The position numbers and the translations under genes are program-made. A stretch of 64,000 nt of DNA from Abelmoschus esculentus (taxonomy: Eukaryota; Streptophyta; Magnoliopsida; Malvales; Malvaceae). The notes below the pieces were generated by a model. It was given only the letters and a program-made list of their open reading frames with translations, was not told the DNA's origin and searched no databases. The stretch covers positions 9,216,737 through 9,280,736 of the forward strand of contig JAUCBN010000034.1 in the NCBI GenBank assembly GCA_035048815.1, read 5' to 3'. Positions 11,296 through 23,298 of the stretch are shown here, piece after piece; within the stretch, counting starts at the first letter, position 1; every line of letters starts with the position of its first letter.

Positions 11296-12236
11296 ATAAG
11301 AAGAGTGGGGAAGCCATAGGTTGGATAGACAAAAGCCCTCGTAGAGATCACCACCATGAGGATCACTCGTACAAGTTTAAGGACTCGTCCTCTTGGAAGG
11401 GTAAGGACAAGGTTAAGTTCCAAGAAGCTTGAGGCAAAAGAAGATCACCATCCAACAAGTGTTTCATCTACGACGGTGATCATTGGGTTCGGGAATTCCC
11501 ACAACGGTAAGCCCTTAATTCGCTCTTAGCCAAGCATCAAGAAGATAGTAATGCCTAGTAGTGTGAGCCTGGTGCACAAATAAGATCCATGCAACTTCTA
11601 AATGTGATGCAATCCACCCCAAAGACTAAAGCAAAGGGGTTGCTTTATGTGAACGTCACGATCAATGGGAAAGCATCAAGGGCAATGCTTGACACAGGTG
11701 CGTCCCATAACTTTTTTCTTTTGATGAAGCAAAGAGATTAGGTCTTAAAGCAAAAAGCGGAGGATGATGTATCAATGCAGTTAACTCTATCGCACTACCC
11801 ATCCAAGGTATCGCACATGGGGTCAAGACTAAAGTAGGGACATGGTTTGGTGAGCTAGATTTCACAATAGCTTCGATGGAAGACTATAAGCTTGTCCTAG
11901 GCATTGATTTTTTTGACAAGGTCAAAGTTGTTCCGATGCCATTTGCCAACACTATGTGCATCATGGATGGCCACCAAGCTTGTATGGTGCCAACCATTAG
12001 AGCCACCAATCCAAATACTAAAGTATTCTCATCGCTTCAGATTGAGGATCTTGAAGTGTTCAATAATGATGCACCTTTAAAGTCACCAAGGAGACTACCA
12101 CAAAAAGGAAAGGTCGATCATGAGATCGCATCCAAGCCGAGAAATAAGCAAACTAAGCAAGATGAGAGACCAAGGAAGAACATCAGTGATTCAATGAAGG
12201 CAAGACGAGGGCGTCGTGAGTTTAGGTGGGGGAGAA
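11296..12236 (+). pseudogene. Degraded gag C-terminus and retropepsin (outer element, second part)
   Basis: Continues the gag broken at 6563. A knuckle-like segment near 11460-11500 has the C-X2-C-X3-H-X4-C spacing but with two of its cysteines changed (CFIYDGDHWVREF). At about 11690 the frame shows AMLDTGASHNFF, an aspartic protease active site. The open frame 11876-12256 begins EDYKLVLGIDFFDKV, the second conserved strand of retropepsins, then a lysine/arginine-rich tail ending at the polypurine tract. Several stops (near 11430, 11510, 11555) disable it. No reverse transcriptase follows. Confidence 0.65.
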
Positions 12237-12889
12237 TGTCACAACCCGCCTCCTAGCACTGAGGCAAACTACACATCCTTGGGCATTTTAAGGCAAGAAT
12301 GCACTAAGGAAGCTTCTATAATGTCTTAGAATGACCTACATCTATCTAAAAGCTTGCCACAACATTCTAGGAGGTTCTAGAAGGTTCTAAGAGGTTCTAC
12401 CAAAGTCTAGAAGAATCTAGAAGGCCTTAGAAGATTCTAGAATATTTTAGATGATTCTCGAAGGTTCTAGAATATTCTAGAAAGATATGGAACATGTTAG
12501 AAACATCCAAAATATTCTAGAAGGATCTAGAATATTCAAGAAGACATAAAAAGATTGAGACTACTCTGGAAGTCTCTGGAATTCTTTAGAATGTTTTAGA
12601 TAGTTAGGGACATATAGATAATTATAGAATATTCTAGAATACTCTACATCATGTAAATATCTAGGATAGTCTAGAACTTTCTCTAAAGGAGGTGGATGCC
12701 TATAAATAGGACCATCCTCCCTCATTTGCAGATCATCCCACAAATCTCAAACATTCAAGTTTTGTAAAGCTCTTTTCAAGTTTAATACAAGTCCCTTTCT
12801 AAATCCTTTATTCCCTCTCTAGTTTTTCAAGTATTCCTTTTAGTTTAGCCTTAGCGTTTGTGTGAATCAAGGCTTGTTAACATAACTTG
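12237..12889 (+). repeat. 3' LTR of the outer gag-protease element (end truncated)
   Basis: It matches 4847-5488 and then departs at about 12889. It contains more TTCTAGAA motifs than the left copy and a TATAAATA box at 12701. Confidence 0.75.
12455..12482 (+). promoter_or_regulatory. Perfect six-unit heat-shock-element array in the 3' LTR
   Basis: 28 bp made of alternating TTC and GAA triplets, each separated by exactly 2 bp, with no mismatch in any of the six triplets. It lies 219 bp upstream of the TATA box at 12701. A further three-unit array (TTCtaGAAggTTC) is near 12375-12388. Confidence 0.6.
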
Positions 12890-13379
12890 ACTACTATTAT
12901 TCGAATCGTGCGACCTTATTCACTTTTCCGATCGAAACTTGACTAAGTAGTCTTGCTTTGTATTACTATTGAGGTGAGGCTTACAATTTTAAAGTAAAGT
13001 GAGAAAATGAGTTTGGGTGAGCCTTATTTTATAGTTAGAGTCCCCTACAATCAACGGTTGTGATGAGAGTCTCTATCTTATCTACCCTAATCATTCTCTA
13101 AGGTAGATGGGACAACTCTAGTCATTCTCTAAGGTAGATAATGTGAGAATTATCTTTAAATAAATAAAAGATAGCCTTCAATAGAAATTACTATTATACC
13201 CTAGTCATTCTCTAAGGTAGATGGGACAACTCTTTTGGGTCAATGTGAATGGGCTTGCTTTCCTGGGTCAACTAGCAAGCCTAATATATGACAAAGATGG
13301 TCTTGAACTTCCTTCAAGGTTATTGGTTTGATCATGGGCTTGTGGTCAGTGACATTCTCCCTCATTAGTTCTAACAACG
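12890..13379. repeat. Probable fragment of another LTR with internal short repeats
   Basis: No gene. A ~35-bp segment containing 'cattctctaaggtagatggg' occurs at about 13084-13119 and 13199-13234, with a partial copy at 13119-13142. The stretch ends ...CAGTGACA at 13354, followed by TTCTCCCTC, which looks like a minus-strand LTR end followed by its polypurine tract. That reading is inferred from similarity of layout to 7161-7175. Confidence 0.35.
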
Positions 13380-15699
13380 TGTAACACCCTCGACTTGGTT
13401 CCACATTGGGCCTCTGGCCTAAAACTCATATTTCAAAATTTCGGCTTCAAGCCCATTTTATAACGATCCAAATTCAGTAAAGTTGACAATGATCTATTGA
13501 TTTCAAATCCAAATCCATAACGTAAACAAAAAGTTAAAAAAAATACTTGGATCTACATTTAATTCAACTCAATTAAAAACATTCAACCAAAAATAAAACA
13601 AAGTTACAATTACATAGGTTTCAACAAGTACTAGCCCACTACGTCAAGTAATTGTACTCTAACAATAAGTTGATGCTGAAATCCCAACCATGATGGTGCT
13701 CCTTTGGATCCCGCTTCACCTAACCTACGGACGAAAACACATTTCGAACGCTGAGCTACAAAAACTCATTAGGTACACGCCTCTCGGCAAACATCATGCA
13801 TATCATAATTAAGGTAAAGCAAAACATGTAATATCATGCATGACATGAAGGCTCTAACATACTCTCCTAACACATGGCATAAATGAGATGTATATTAACA
13901 CACACAACATATACATGTCAACCCAAAACAAACACACATTAGTGAGGCCCGCGTCCATACAACATCGGGATCTTACACTACGAGTGAGGCCTGCGTTCAC
14001 ACAACATCGGGATCTACACTCTCAGAAGGGCCCACGTCCACACAGCATCGGGATCCCATACTCTATGACGAGTCCCACGTCCACATAGCATCGGGAAACT
14101 ATATCCGGGATTTGAGGTCCACGTCCACACAGCATTAGGATCCTCTAAATCCCATTCTTGGAATGTCATATCGAGTATATTCGAATGAGGCTGACCTATA
14201 TTCGGATAAATATTCAATACATCACTCGGAATGTTACATCGGATGGTCTTCTTTGTGTTGCAATACTATTTTGGATATCCAGATTTCCAACACAAAGACT
14301 CAACCACACAAATGATCCACCTAAGATCTTTACACCGAGATATCAAGACCCAAGCATATTTCGTTTTATTGAAATTAATACTACCAATTTCCAAGATTTG
14401 ATATTTTTTATAGATTAATTAACCCATAAGGACCTTTATCATAATCTATTAAATTTCCAAACTCATCCCTTAATACTTGGGCAAAATTGCCTAAGGTATC
14501 GATACGCCTATATTGGGTATCAAAACGTCCTGTATCGATACACTTATTGAGAGGTTTTCGAAACGATCAGGTATCGAAACACCTCCTCGGTGTATCGATA
14601 CCCTTATTCAACCATTTCATGAAGACCAAGGAAGAACATTCCCGTTTCGATAAAACTATGTGGTGTATTGATACACTACCCAGTTTCGATACTCCCCTAA
14701 GGTAGTATCGAAATGATTTGCTACTAGAATTTTTTGTTCCGATACACGGGCAAGGCGTTCCGAAATGCCTGCCTAAATAGCCTATTTTTCCTCTCAACAG
14801 TATCAATACGTGACCTCCCGGTATCGATACCCTTTTCCGAAAAGTGCAGGTCTACACTTAGAATTTGCTAAGAATCCTACCCAAACTTAATATATTTGAT
14901 TCTAAAGTATTCCTACACATTATTGGAAGAATTTAGGATTTTATGTTATCATTTTCAAGTCATCAAACATCTTAACACGAATTTCACCATTAATGGCCCT
15001 TAAACTATTAACCAAGCTACCATGTCATCCTATCACATGAAATGCACCTTAAACATGAAATATATGATACAAGGAAGAGTTGAAGAGTACCAACCTCGAG
15101 CAAACAACAATAAGAACTCTTCTTTCTTCTTCAAGCTTTTCCCTTGCCAAACCTTCTTGAGGGCTCTCCCAACTCTTTATCTACAAGGAAGAGTAAAACC
15201 AACCATTAGACACATCCATGGGTGATTTTGGGAGATAAGACAATAATGAAAACAGAAAACCCTAATACAAAAACATTTTCCCAGATTTCTTTCTTCAACC
15301 CCATGAAAAACTCTCCTCCACCAAAACCAAACATTTTTACCTTGCTTCATAGATCTTTTCAAGCCCTATAACTTACCCTCAAGACTCAAACTGGGATTCT
15401 CAAACTAACCAACAAAGATGAGACCTTTTTCTTGGTTTCTCTTCTTTAGATGAGAAACAGAGAAAGAGAGAAAAATGGGAAAAAAGGGTGATATCATCCC
15501 TGCAAAAAACCATAACCCCTTCCTTATTTCCATCCCCAAAAGTTCATTTACTAAAATATCCTCAACTTAAACTCTCAAATCCCAACATCAAACAAAGGTC
15601 CAAAACCTAAAGCCCCAAACCACTCAAACACGTGGCCCAAAACCGAAGCCAAACATCTTAGGTTTACCCGACCTACGAATCCGAATCCGGGTCGTGACA
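13380..15699 (-). repeat. 3' LTR of the truncated Tekay-type element
   Basis: Starts TGTAACACCC, ends GGGTCGTGACA (2320 bp). It contains a five-unit array of ~40-bp repeats at 13940-14135 (each with 'catcggga'-like cores) and a cluster of TATCGATAC-like palindromes at 14490-14835. A minus-strand polypurine tract follows at 15701-15712. Confidence 0.8.
13940..14135. repeat. LTR tandem array, ~40-bp unit, five copies
   Basis: Units share the core 'cgtccacacagcatcggga' with variation. The array occupies the same place in the LTR (about 560 bp in) as the different, shorter-unit array of the other Tekay copy at 48240-48430. Confidence 0.65.
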
Positions 15700-18590
15700 A
15701 CTCTCCCATCCTTAAAGAAAATTTCATCCTCGAGATTTACCTGACAAGAAAAGATGCGATACTGAGCTCTCATGTCCTTGACTTCCCACGTCGCTTCTTC
15801 AACTCCGTGGTTTCTCCATAAAACCTTTACAAACGGTATACTCTTGTTTCGAAGCTCCTTTACTCCTCTATTCGAGATTTCAATTGGCCTCTCCTCATAA
15901 ATTAAATCTGTATTGACTTCGATTTATTCAATTTGAACCACATGCGAAGGATCGGAAAGGTTGTGTCTCAATATAGACACGTGGAACACATCATGTATAC
16001 GTGCTAACTCTAGAGGTAGAGTTAGACGATAAGCTACCGGTCCCACTCTCTAAAGAATCCCATAAGGTCCGATGTACCTCGGACTCAACGTCCATTTGCG
16101 ACCAAACCGGATAATCCTTTTCCACAGAGATACCTTGAGAAACACTTTCTCACCAAGGTCATACTCGATGTGCTTATGCTTCCTATCTACATAAGCTTTC
16201 TATCTGTAAAAAGCTTCTTGCAACCTTTCTTTGATGATTTGAACTTTTTCTTCGGTTTCTTTAACAAGCTCCGAGCCCACTATCTTTCACTCATTAAGCT
16301 TTGTCCAACATAAGGGTGTCCTACACCTACACCCGTACAAGGCCTTAAAAGGATTCATCTTGATACTCGACTGATAACTGTTATTGTAAGCAAACTCTAC
16401 CAACGATAACTGCTCTTCCCAACTATGAGCAAAGTCTACCACATAACACCAAAGCATATCCTCAAAGATCTGGATAACTCTCTCAGACTGCCCATCAGTT
16501 TGAATATGAAAAGTTATATTGAAGTGCAACTTGATGTCCAAAGCCTAATGGATTGACCTCCACAACCTTTTCGTAAACCTCGGATCTCTATCTGATATAA
16601 TTAACGATGGTACTCCGTGCAACCTCACTATCTCCTTGATGTACAACCAAGCTAACTTTTCTAAACTGAAGTCCATACGTACGGTAAAAAGTGAGCCGAA
16701 TTGGTCAAATGGTCAACTATAACCCATATAGCATTATGATTCCTTAACGTCATCGGTAACTTGGTGACGAAGTCCATGGTCACTCTATCCCACTTCAACT
16801 GTGGAATCTGGATAGGATGAAGCAAACCTGAAGGAACCTGATGTTCCGCCTTTACCTGCTGACAAGTCAAACATTTGCTCACAAACTCAAAGAAATCTCT
16901 TTTCATACATGATCACCAAAAGAAAGATCGAAGATCCTGATACATCTTGTTACTACCCGAGTGGACAGAAAACGGTCTACATTGAGTTTCCCTCAAGATA
17001 CGATCCCTTAGATCCTTTAAAGCTAGAACACACAGACGACCTTGGAAGTACAAGGATCCACCATTCCGTACCTTAAAGTCTGACATCTCACCCCTCTAAA
17101 TAGCCTCTAACTGAGCTACCAACTCCTCGTCTAACACCTGTGCTCTCTTTATCTCTTGAACAAGCGTGGGATCCATACGCAACTCTGCTAAAAGGCCCCC
17201 CATCTTCGGTCATCCTTAACAGGGCAAACAAGGCTCTTAATTCTGACATGGACTTTTAACTCAAGGCATCGACGATCACATTCGCCTTGCCAGGGTGATA
17301 CTCTATGACACAATCATGTTCCTTTAACAACTCTATCCATCGACGTTGTCTTAGATTCAACTCTTTCTGAGTAAGCATTTACTTCAAAATCTTGTAGTCG
17401 GTGTAGATGTAAAATTTCTCCCCATAGAGATAATGCCTACATATCTTCAAAGTGAAGATAACCGCTTCAAACTCAAGATCATGCGTAAGATAGTTTCTTT
17501 CATGCGGTTTTAACTGTCTAGAGGCATAAGCAACCAACTTACCCTCTTGCATAAGCACGCAACCTAACCCATTCAAGGAAACATCACTGAACACCACATA
17601 ATCTTTTCCCAATTCCGTTTGTGTCAAGACTGGTGCCTCTGTAAGATAGTGTTTCAACTACCCAAAACTTTGTTGCCTTCTCTCATTCTGTACAAACGGA
17701 ACTCTTTTTTGAAGCAACTTGGTCAATGGTGCTGCTATGATCGAAAAGCCTTTAACGAACCTCTTGTAGTATCCAACAAGTCCAAGAAAGCTATGGAATT
17801 CCTATACATTCCTTGGTGGTTTCCATTCCACCACAACCTGAATTTTCTGAGGATCTACTCGGATTCCATCCATTACAACTATGTGGCCAAGAAACGCCAC
17901 TTATGACAACCAAAACTCACATTTACTGAACTTGGCGTATAGACGCCTATCCCTCAACAACTAAAAAACCACTCTTAGGTGATAGTCAAGCTCCTCCTCC
18001 GAGCGTGAATACACCAAAATATCATCGATAAACACAACCACACATTGATTCAAATAAGGCTCGAAGATCCAGTTCGTCAAGTCCATAAGATTTGTAGGTG
18101 CATTCGTGAGCCCAAACGGCATCACCAAGAACTCATAATGTTCGTACCGCGTCCTAAAAGCATTCTTTTCCACATCTTCTTCCACCAACTTTCAACACTC
18201 ACATCTATCACCTGAGCTAAGAAATCCTCACAACCTTGTTGGATTAACCTCTAAACTGACACCATATTTGGCAAACATGGGTTCCTCTCACCACTCACTA
18301 CAAGCTTAGAACCATCAGTCATTCGAAGCTTCAAACTCTTAGTTTTACACCCTATACTCTCTTCGTGTTCGAATAACTAATCCATCCCAAGGATTGCATT
18401 GAACTCCTAAAACGACAAAACCATAAGGTCGGTCAGAAAAAAAGATCATTGCACTTTAATCGAACACCTCCGGTACTCCTTGTCCACCAACACATCTAGC
18501 CCTAAAGGGCTTATCACACGAACTTTTATCTCTAGATCTTCCGTTGGTAACCCCACTGCTAGGATATCCCACTACGGATATACGAGTGAT
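15700..18590 (-). pseudogene. Degraded pol polyprotein (integrase, RNase H, RT, protease) of the truncated Tekay-type element
   Basis: Minus-strand open pieces: 16541-16287 (integrase: DIKLHFNITFHIQTDGQSER, SWEEQLSLVEFAYNNSYQSS), 16906-16661 (zinc-binding CLTCQQVKAEHQ and start of the integrase core, WDRVTMDFVTKLP), 17657-17379 (RNase H: YASRQLKPHERNY, RHYLYGEKFYIYTDYK) and 18188-17961 (reverse transcriptase: VMPFGLTNAPTNLMDLTN and the intact catalytic FIDDILVYS). 18190-18590 matches the linker/protease of the other copy. Many stops lie between the pieces. The RT finger region is deleted at 18188. Confidence 0.8.
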
Positions 18591-19479
18591 AAAATTTTTG
18601 AATGTCTAACAGATTTTTGGAGAAAAAAATAAATTTGAAAGAGTTAAGTACATATATGATAATGTATATACTGATATACAACTCTATAAATTTTTAATAT
18701 TTTACATCGAGTAATCTTGAGTATAAGTATGGTACATAGCGTGCCAATATCCCTTGTAAAATTGTTACTCCATACCGATATACAAACTCACGTACTGATA
18801 CCCATTTCTTGTAACGACTATTTGCTCTTTGAGAATGTACTGATACGATGATCCATGTATTGATACCAACACTTTTCGTATAAAATTTATTATGGGAAAA
18901 TAGCAACTCAATAACTCTATTTAATTTTTCAACAATTCAAACGGTTAGAAATTAATAAAGAAATTCTTTAACAATAAGACAACTATTCTAAATCATCCAA
19001 GCACATAATCAACCTTCTGAGAGCTTTTGATTAAAAAAATCTTGTACATACTTAAGAATTTTTTATTGTAATTTATTTTTCAACGAGTGTTGGGGTATAG
19101 TGATATGTAAATTGTGCAAATAAATTTCTTTAGAATAATTTTATATTTTCTTTCTTTATATACAATTTTAGGAAAATGGATTACTAGACTTTAGGTATAA
19201 GTATATAATTGTGAGGTTCTCCTTTAGTATAAAAGGAAAAACAAATTATTAAATTTGTGAAATCCTTAATATGGTAGTTAAGTTAGTGAATATAGATCTT
19301 GTTAAAAGATTGAATCATTATAAATCACTTGTGTAAATTTTCTTTCTTTTTTGAGTTTCTCCCACCAAAATTTTAATTATCAATTTACCTTTTTTTACTA
19401 TTTTCATGGATCGATGAACTCAACACCATGGCATGTTACAGTGCCAATGGTTGTGAGGTAGTCTAGACGTAGGGTTATC
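18591..19479. other. AT-rich spacer with degenerate TACTGATAC motifs
   Basis: No gene seen. 18655-18875 contains five near-matches to the palindrome TA(C/T)(C/T)GATAC(C), suggesting a decayed LTR of a related element. The remainder is AT-rich. Confidence 0.35.
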
Positions 19480-19850
19480 ATGTGCCCACTAGTTTAAAAG
19501 GTTGTGATTGGTGTTACGAGATGTAGATGGGTGCATATCAACATTATTCTCGGGAACTTTAAGGGTGATTGAGTCGAATATGACTGAGTTTTGGGTAGTT
19601 GAACATGCGTTAGACATGTTGTGTTTGTGGCAATGAGGGTGTAAGGAATTTGTTATTATTGAATCATGCTTTAGTTTTGTTTTATCTTGGGGTTTATATC
19701 AAGATATTTGCCAATGGAGATTAGAACACTGATTCCAAAGGATTGATGAGGCATGTTGTGCTTTTCATTGTGTTTGCTTTCATAACATCGCTCATGAAAC
19801 GAATAATGTAGTTGATACTCTAGAAAAAAGTGAGGTAGATTGAGAACTTT
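19480..19850 (+). pseudogene. Relic of a LINE-type RNase H domain
   Basis: From 19511 one frame reads VLRDVDGCISTLFSG, then TLRVIESNMTEFWVVEHALDM, before a TGA near 19635. Further on, another frame reads RIDEACCAFHC and FHNIAHETNNVVDTLEKS. These match the order of the plant RNase H-like module found in LINE retrotransposons (GVLRD...LFSG...SN..E......AL, then H..RE.N.VAD.LAK). Frameshifts and stops make it non-functional. The unassigned insertion begins right after it at about 19859. Confidence 0.5.
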
Positions 19851-20579
19851 GGTGTCTTTTGTTGCGCGTTTAAAATGCTTCGCAATAAGTGCAAGTGTAC
19901 AAGTCGCAATTTATAGTATAAAATAGATATTGTCTCCACAGGGATTAGTGTTCCTTCTAGAATCTAATTTTTCGCACTGAAAATAAGAACACAAATTGTT
20001 TATAGAATTGAGATTTAATGAAATAAAATAATAGAATAAGAAAATAAAATAAAATGAAGTGATCAATAAGATATATGAGGCCAAGTTATCGTGAATTGTG
20101 GAGTGATGGATAAATGAATTCTTCTTTTTATGTGAGTGCACGCATCGCTCAATCGTTCCAGCAATTGGGCTTAATCAGATTGCTTAGCCAGTTCTTCGAA
20201 TGCTTGGGCAATTTCAACTATGGGAATTGCTCGAGCAATTTGGGCGACTATCCTCAAGGTTTGGCGAAGCGTTCTTCAATGGTTTCCGTTATCCCTAACA
20301 TGAAACTCTGTTAATTGTGCATTTTTTGATGATACATCCCTTTGTTAATCCTCAATTTATCCCTAAGTCGGATTATTTCTCACACACTTGGTTAAGAACA
20401 AACCAATTAAGTATCAAGAATAAGCAAACCATGATTAGGAACAACTTAAATACTTAGATAGAATTCAAACATAAATGTAACACGCCTATCCCGGTTTAGG
20501 AGATATGAGTGCTACACATGCTTTTCAAACAAGGTAAGAACCAAACAAGCATACATTGATATCTCAAGCCAAATTCATT

Positions 20580-23298
20580 GTTATTGCATTTGAGAGTTAG
20601 TCTAAATTTTGGACCCATTTAAAACTTTTAACATTTTTTATCTTGATTGTCTTTTGTGATTTCACCTAAACATTCAAATTTTGATATAAATTTACATATA
20701 AGTCATCAATCTTGTCATATAACTTAGATTATCTATAAGGCACTATCCTAAACATAACTTGGTGACTTAAAGGTTACTTATTGAAACATACAATAGAATT
20801 TTAACAAAGTAACCTATTTGGTCTTTCTTGGGAGACAAGGTAATCATTTGGTATTTCTTTAAGAGCAAGTAAACAATTTGATAAAACTTAAGGTCTAAGC
20901 AATCTATTAAATCATGGAACCATTCGAATATATACCAAACCTATCCTATTTTAATCGATCCACTTAATTTAAACACCTAAAAGCACGCTTACATATTTTG
21001 AAACAAGCATACATCTTTCACTACACTTAACCGAATCAAAACATTCAAGACAACTTCAATTTTCATTTTCTAAATGCAAGATTTTTCCTACATAAAAGGA
21101 CCTATTTGAAACATAGCTAACTAGACAAGAACTATCCGGGCAATGAATAAACAATCGAATCCTAACAAGACATATCATACTTCTTTTCAAGCAACAAGTG
21201 AATTACCAACTCACCTAGGTCATTCATTCAAGTATGAAAACCAAATTCTTTAAGCCAATCAAGATTAAGACCACCATATGCATACCCATCATGTTCATAT
21301 AATACTACCATGACTTAGCCATGATATTTACATGATAAAAAGATTAGTTCAATTATTTACATGCCAAATACACAAAACCAATATATACAAGCCATGGATA
21401 TGATCCAAAATGCATGGACTAGCATATACAAGTTCACTAAGACACCACTACAAGGAGTCCTACAAAACAAGATACCATACTTTAATTGTTGCTTATGCTT
21501 GCCTCTGAGCAACCTCAACTTAGCTCCTTAGCTTGAGAACCTGATGTTTTGGGAAGGAAACAAAAGAGTGATAAGTACTTAATGAGACAGCACCTAAGTC
21601 TAACCGTTTTAGGCATAATTTATATCATAAGAATAATATACTTAATTCAAACAACATACCATATTTATAGCAAGGTAATTAAATCGATCATGCATAAGTT
21701 AACAAACACCAATATCATGCTCATCGTACTCCAAACATACATTCCAAGAGCAACAACTCATATGCTTAAGCACTAACTAGCATATATCAATGCATATGAA
21801 TTATTAGTCAAATTTCATATATATGCCCAAGCTTTCATTAAGCAAGATCTTATTCAAATGCTACTTTTTAAGAACTTATACATTTAAAAGCTACCATAGC
21901 AAGTTCTCATTTTCAATTCTATTATTAGCAATTTCATAACTAATTCAAATTCTCAAATTGGCAAATACACATACATATGCCTTTTCGCACATTAAGCCTT
22001 TAATATTCAATTATTTACCATTTATTGCCTTGATGTTTAGACCAGGTAAACAAGTCAAGAAAAGTTACACTAAGTACATAAAAAAGTACCAAAATGGTAT
22101 TAACAAAAGATATCTAAGGTACGTAAAAAAGTTAACTAACCACCAACCAATAGTACACGAAGTACTAAATCAAAAGTAACAAAGTACTGAGCAAAAGTAC
22201 ACATGGTACTGAACAAGAGTACCGAAGTACTAACAAGACGAGCTCAGACTCTAGGCATGTCGTACTAACTAAGACCAATTATCAACCAAGGATCAATAGA
22301 AATTTCATTAATCATCAAGTCCATTTGATAATCTTCTAATACACACTAACCATGCTGTTATCACAAAGGCAAGCATTCATATCCTGCTATAAAACAAGGT
22401 CATTCATATCATGCTATCAAATAAGGTCATTTATATCATCATATACATGCCACATGCATGATTCACATATCTGACATCCCGCAGAAGCGGGACATAACTT
22501 ACCTTGACATTTCTAAGCTATGTACATGAACTAGTTTAGTCCTAACAATCTAACAACCAATTCATGGCATCACACAAGTTATCAAACAAATTACCCTCCT
22601 CCCCTTATTACCAAATATGATTTTAGTCCAATTGCATGACATTTTAATTAACAAGAGAGTGGTTAGGACCTAGGTCCTAACCCTACGGTTTGCCACACTC
22701 ACAAAAATTTCAAGCTATCAAGGGTTATAAATGGTGATTCCTTTGTTCTTCCTTCTTGCAAGCTCCAATCTTTTCTCCTCTTCACTATCAACTTCCCTTG
22801 GATTCTCTAACATGTCATACAATGTAATAAAATATCATTAGAATTCATTCAAGCAAAAAAATTCATGAATTAAGAGTCCTAATGCCAAAAACAAAATTTG
22901 TCCATTCTGGGCAGCTTTGCTATCTCTTAGAAAAACTAGCATATCTCTTAGCTCACTTACCCAAATTTAACATACTTTATACCCTTGGAAAGCTAAGAAG
23001 ATCCTGTAAATGATCATGTTAAACTCACATTTTGAATTCTAACCTTCTCTTACCAGATTCCGTTTAAAGTTAGAGCAACCCTGTTTCGGGACAGCCTGAA
23101 CCACTTATTTTGATTCCTCTATATCTTTCATTTCATAGCTCCAAATGAGGTGTCGTTAATTTTCACTTAAAGAAAACTCATGTAGGTATTAGGATTATAT
23201 TTTTCAGACTCAAATCAAATCTATATCAACCTAGGGACTTTTTCAAATTTGTTGTTCAGAACAAAGTGTTCTGGACAGATTTGACTAACTTAAATTCT
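20580..23298. repeat. Tandem duplication unit 1
   Basis: Starts at 'ttattgcatttgagagttag'. Roughly 90% similar by eye to unit 2 along its length, with small indels. It contains the GTAC-rich cluster at 22070-22240. No gene. Confidence 0.75.

Larger units (their letters stand above)
4847..12889 (+). mobile_element. Gag-protease-only LTR retrotransposon (TR-GAG-like), plus orientation, host of a nested insertion
   Basis: Two LTRs (4847-5529 and 12237 to about 12889) start TGTCACAACCCGCC. A primer-binding site TGGTATCAGAG follows the left LTR at 5532-5542. A polypurine tract (AGGTGGGGGAGAA, 12224-12236) abuts the right LTR. Between them lie a gag-like frame, a zinc-knuckle relic and a retropepsin-like DTG motif. 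The polypurine tract then follows directly, with no reverse transcriptase, RNase H or integrase. This matches the published idea of terminal-repeat retrotransposons with GAG (TR-GAG). A second element is inserted at 6564-11295. The right LTR departs from the left one near 12889, about 40-50 bp before its expected end, so no target duplication can be confirmed. Confidence 0.75.
13380..18590 (-). mobile_element. 5'-truncated Ty3/gypsy retrotransposon (Tekay/Del type), minus orientation
   Basis: The left end is a 2.3-kb LTR (13380-15699). Reading rightward the interior gives, on the minus strand, the chromodomain-side end, integrase, RNase H, reverse transcriptase and protease/linker, all homologous to the complete element at 47702-56399. 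Homology stops near 18590 inside the protease region, so gag, primer-binding site and 5' LTR are missing. About 415 bp of reverse transcriptase is also missing at 18188. Dead copy. Confidence 0.85.

Noticed and set aside
14487..14806. Short ORFs in the LTR palindrome cluster
   Set aside because: Repetitive peptides (SIRLYW..., GIDTP...) result from the TATCGATAC repeats and not from a protein gene.
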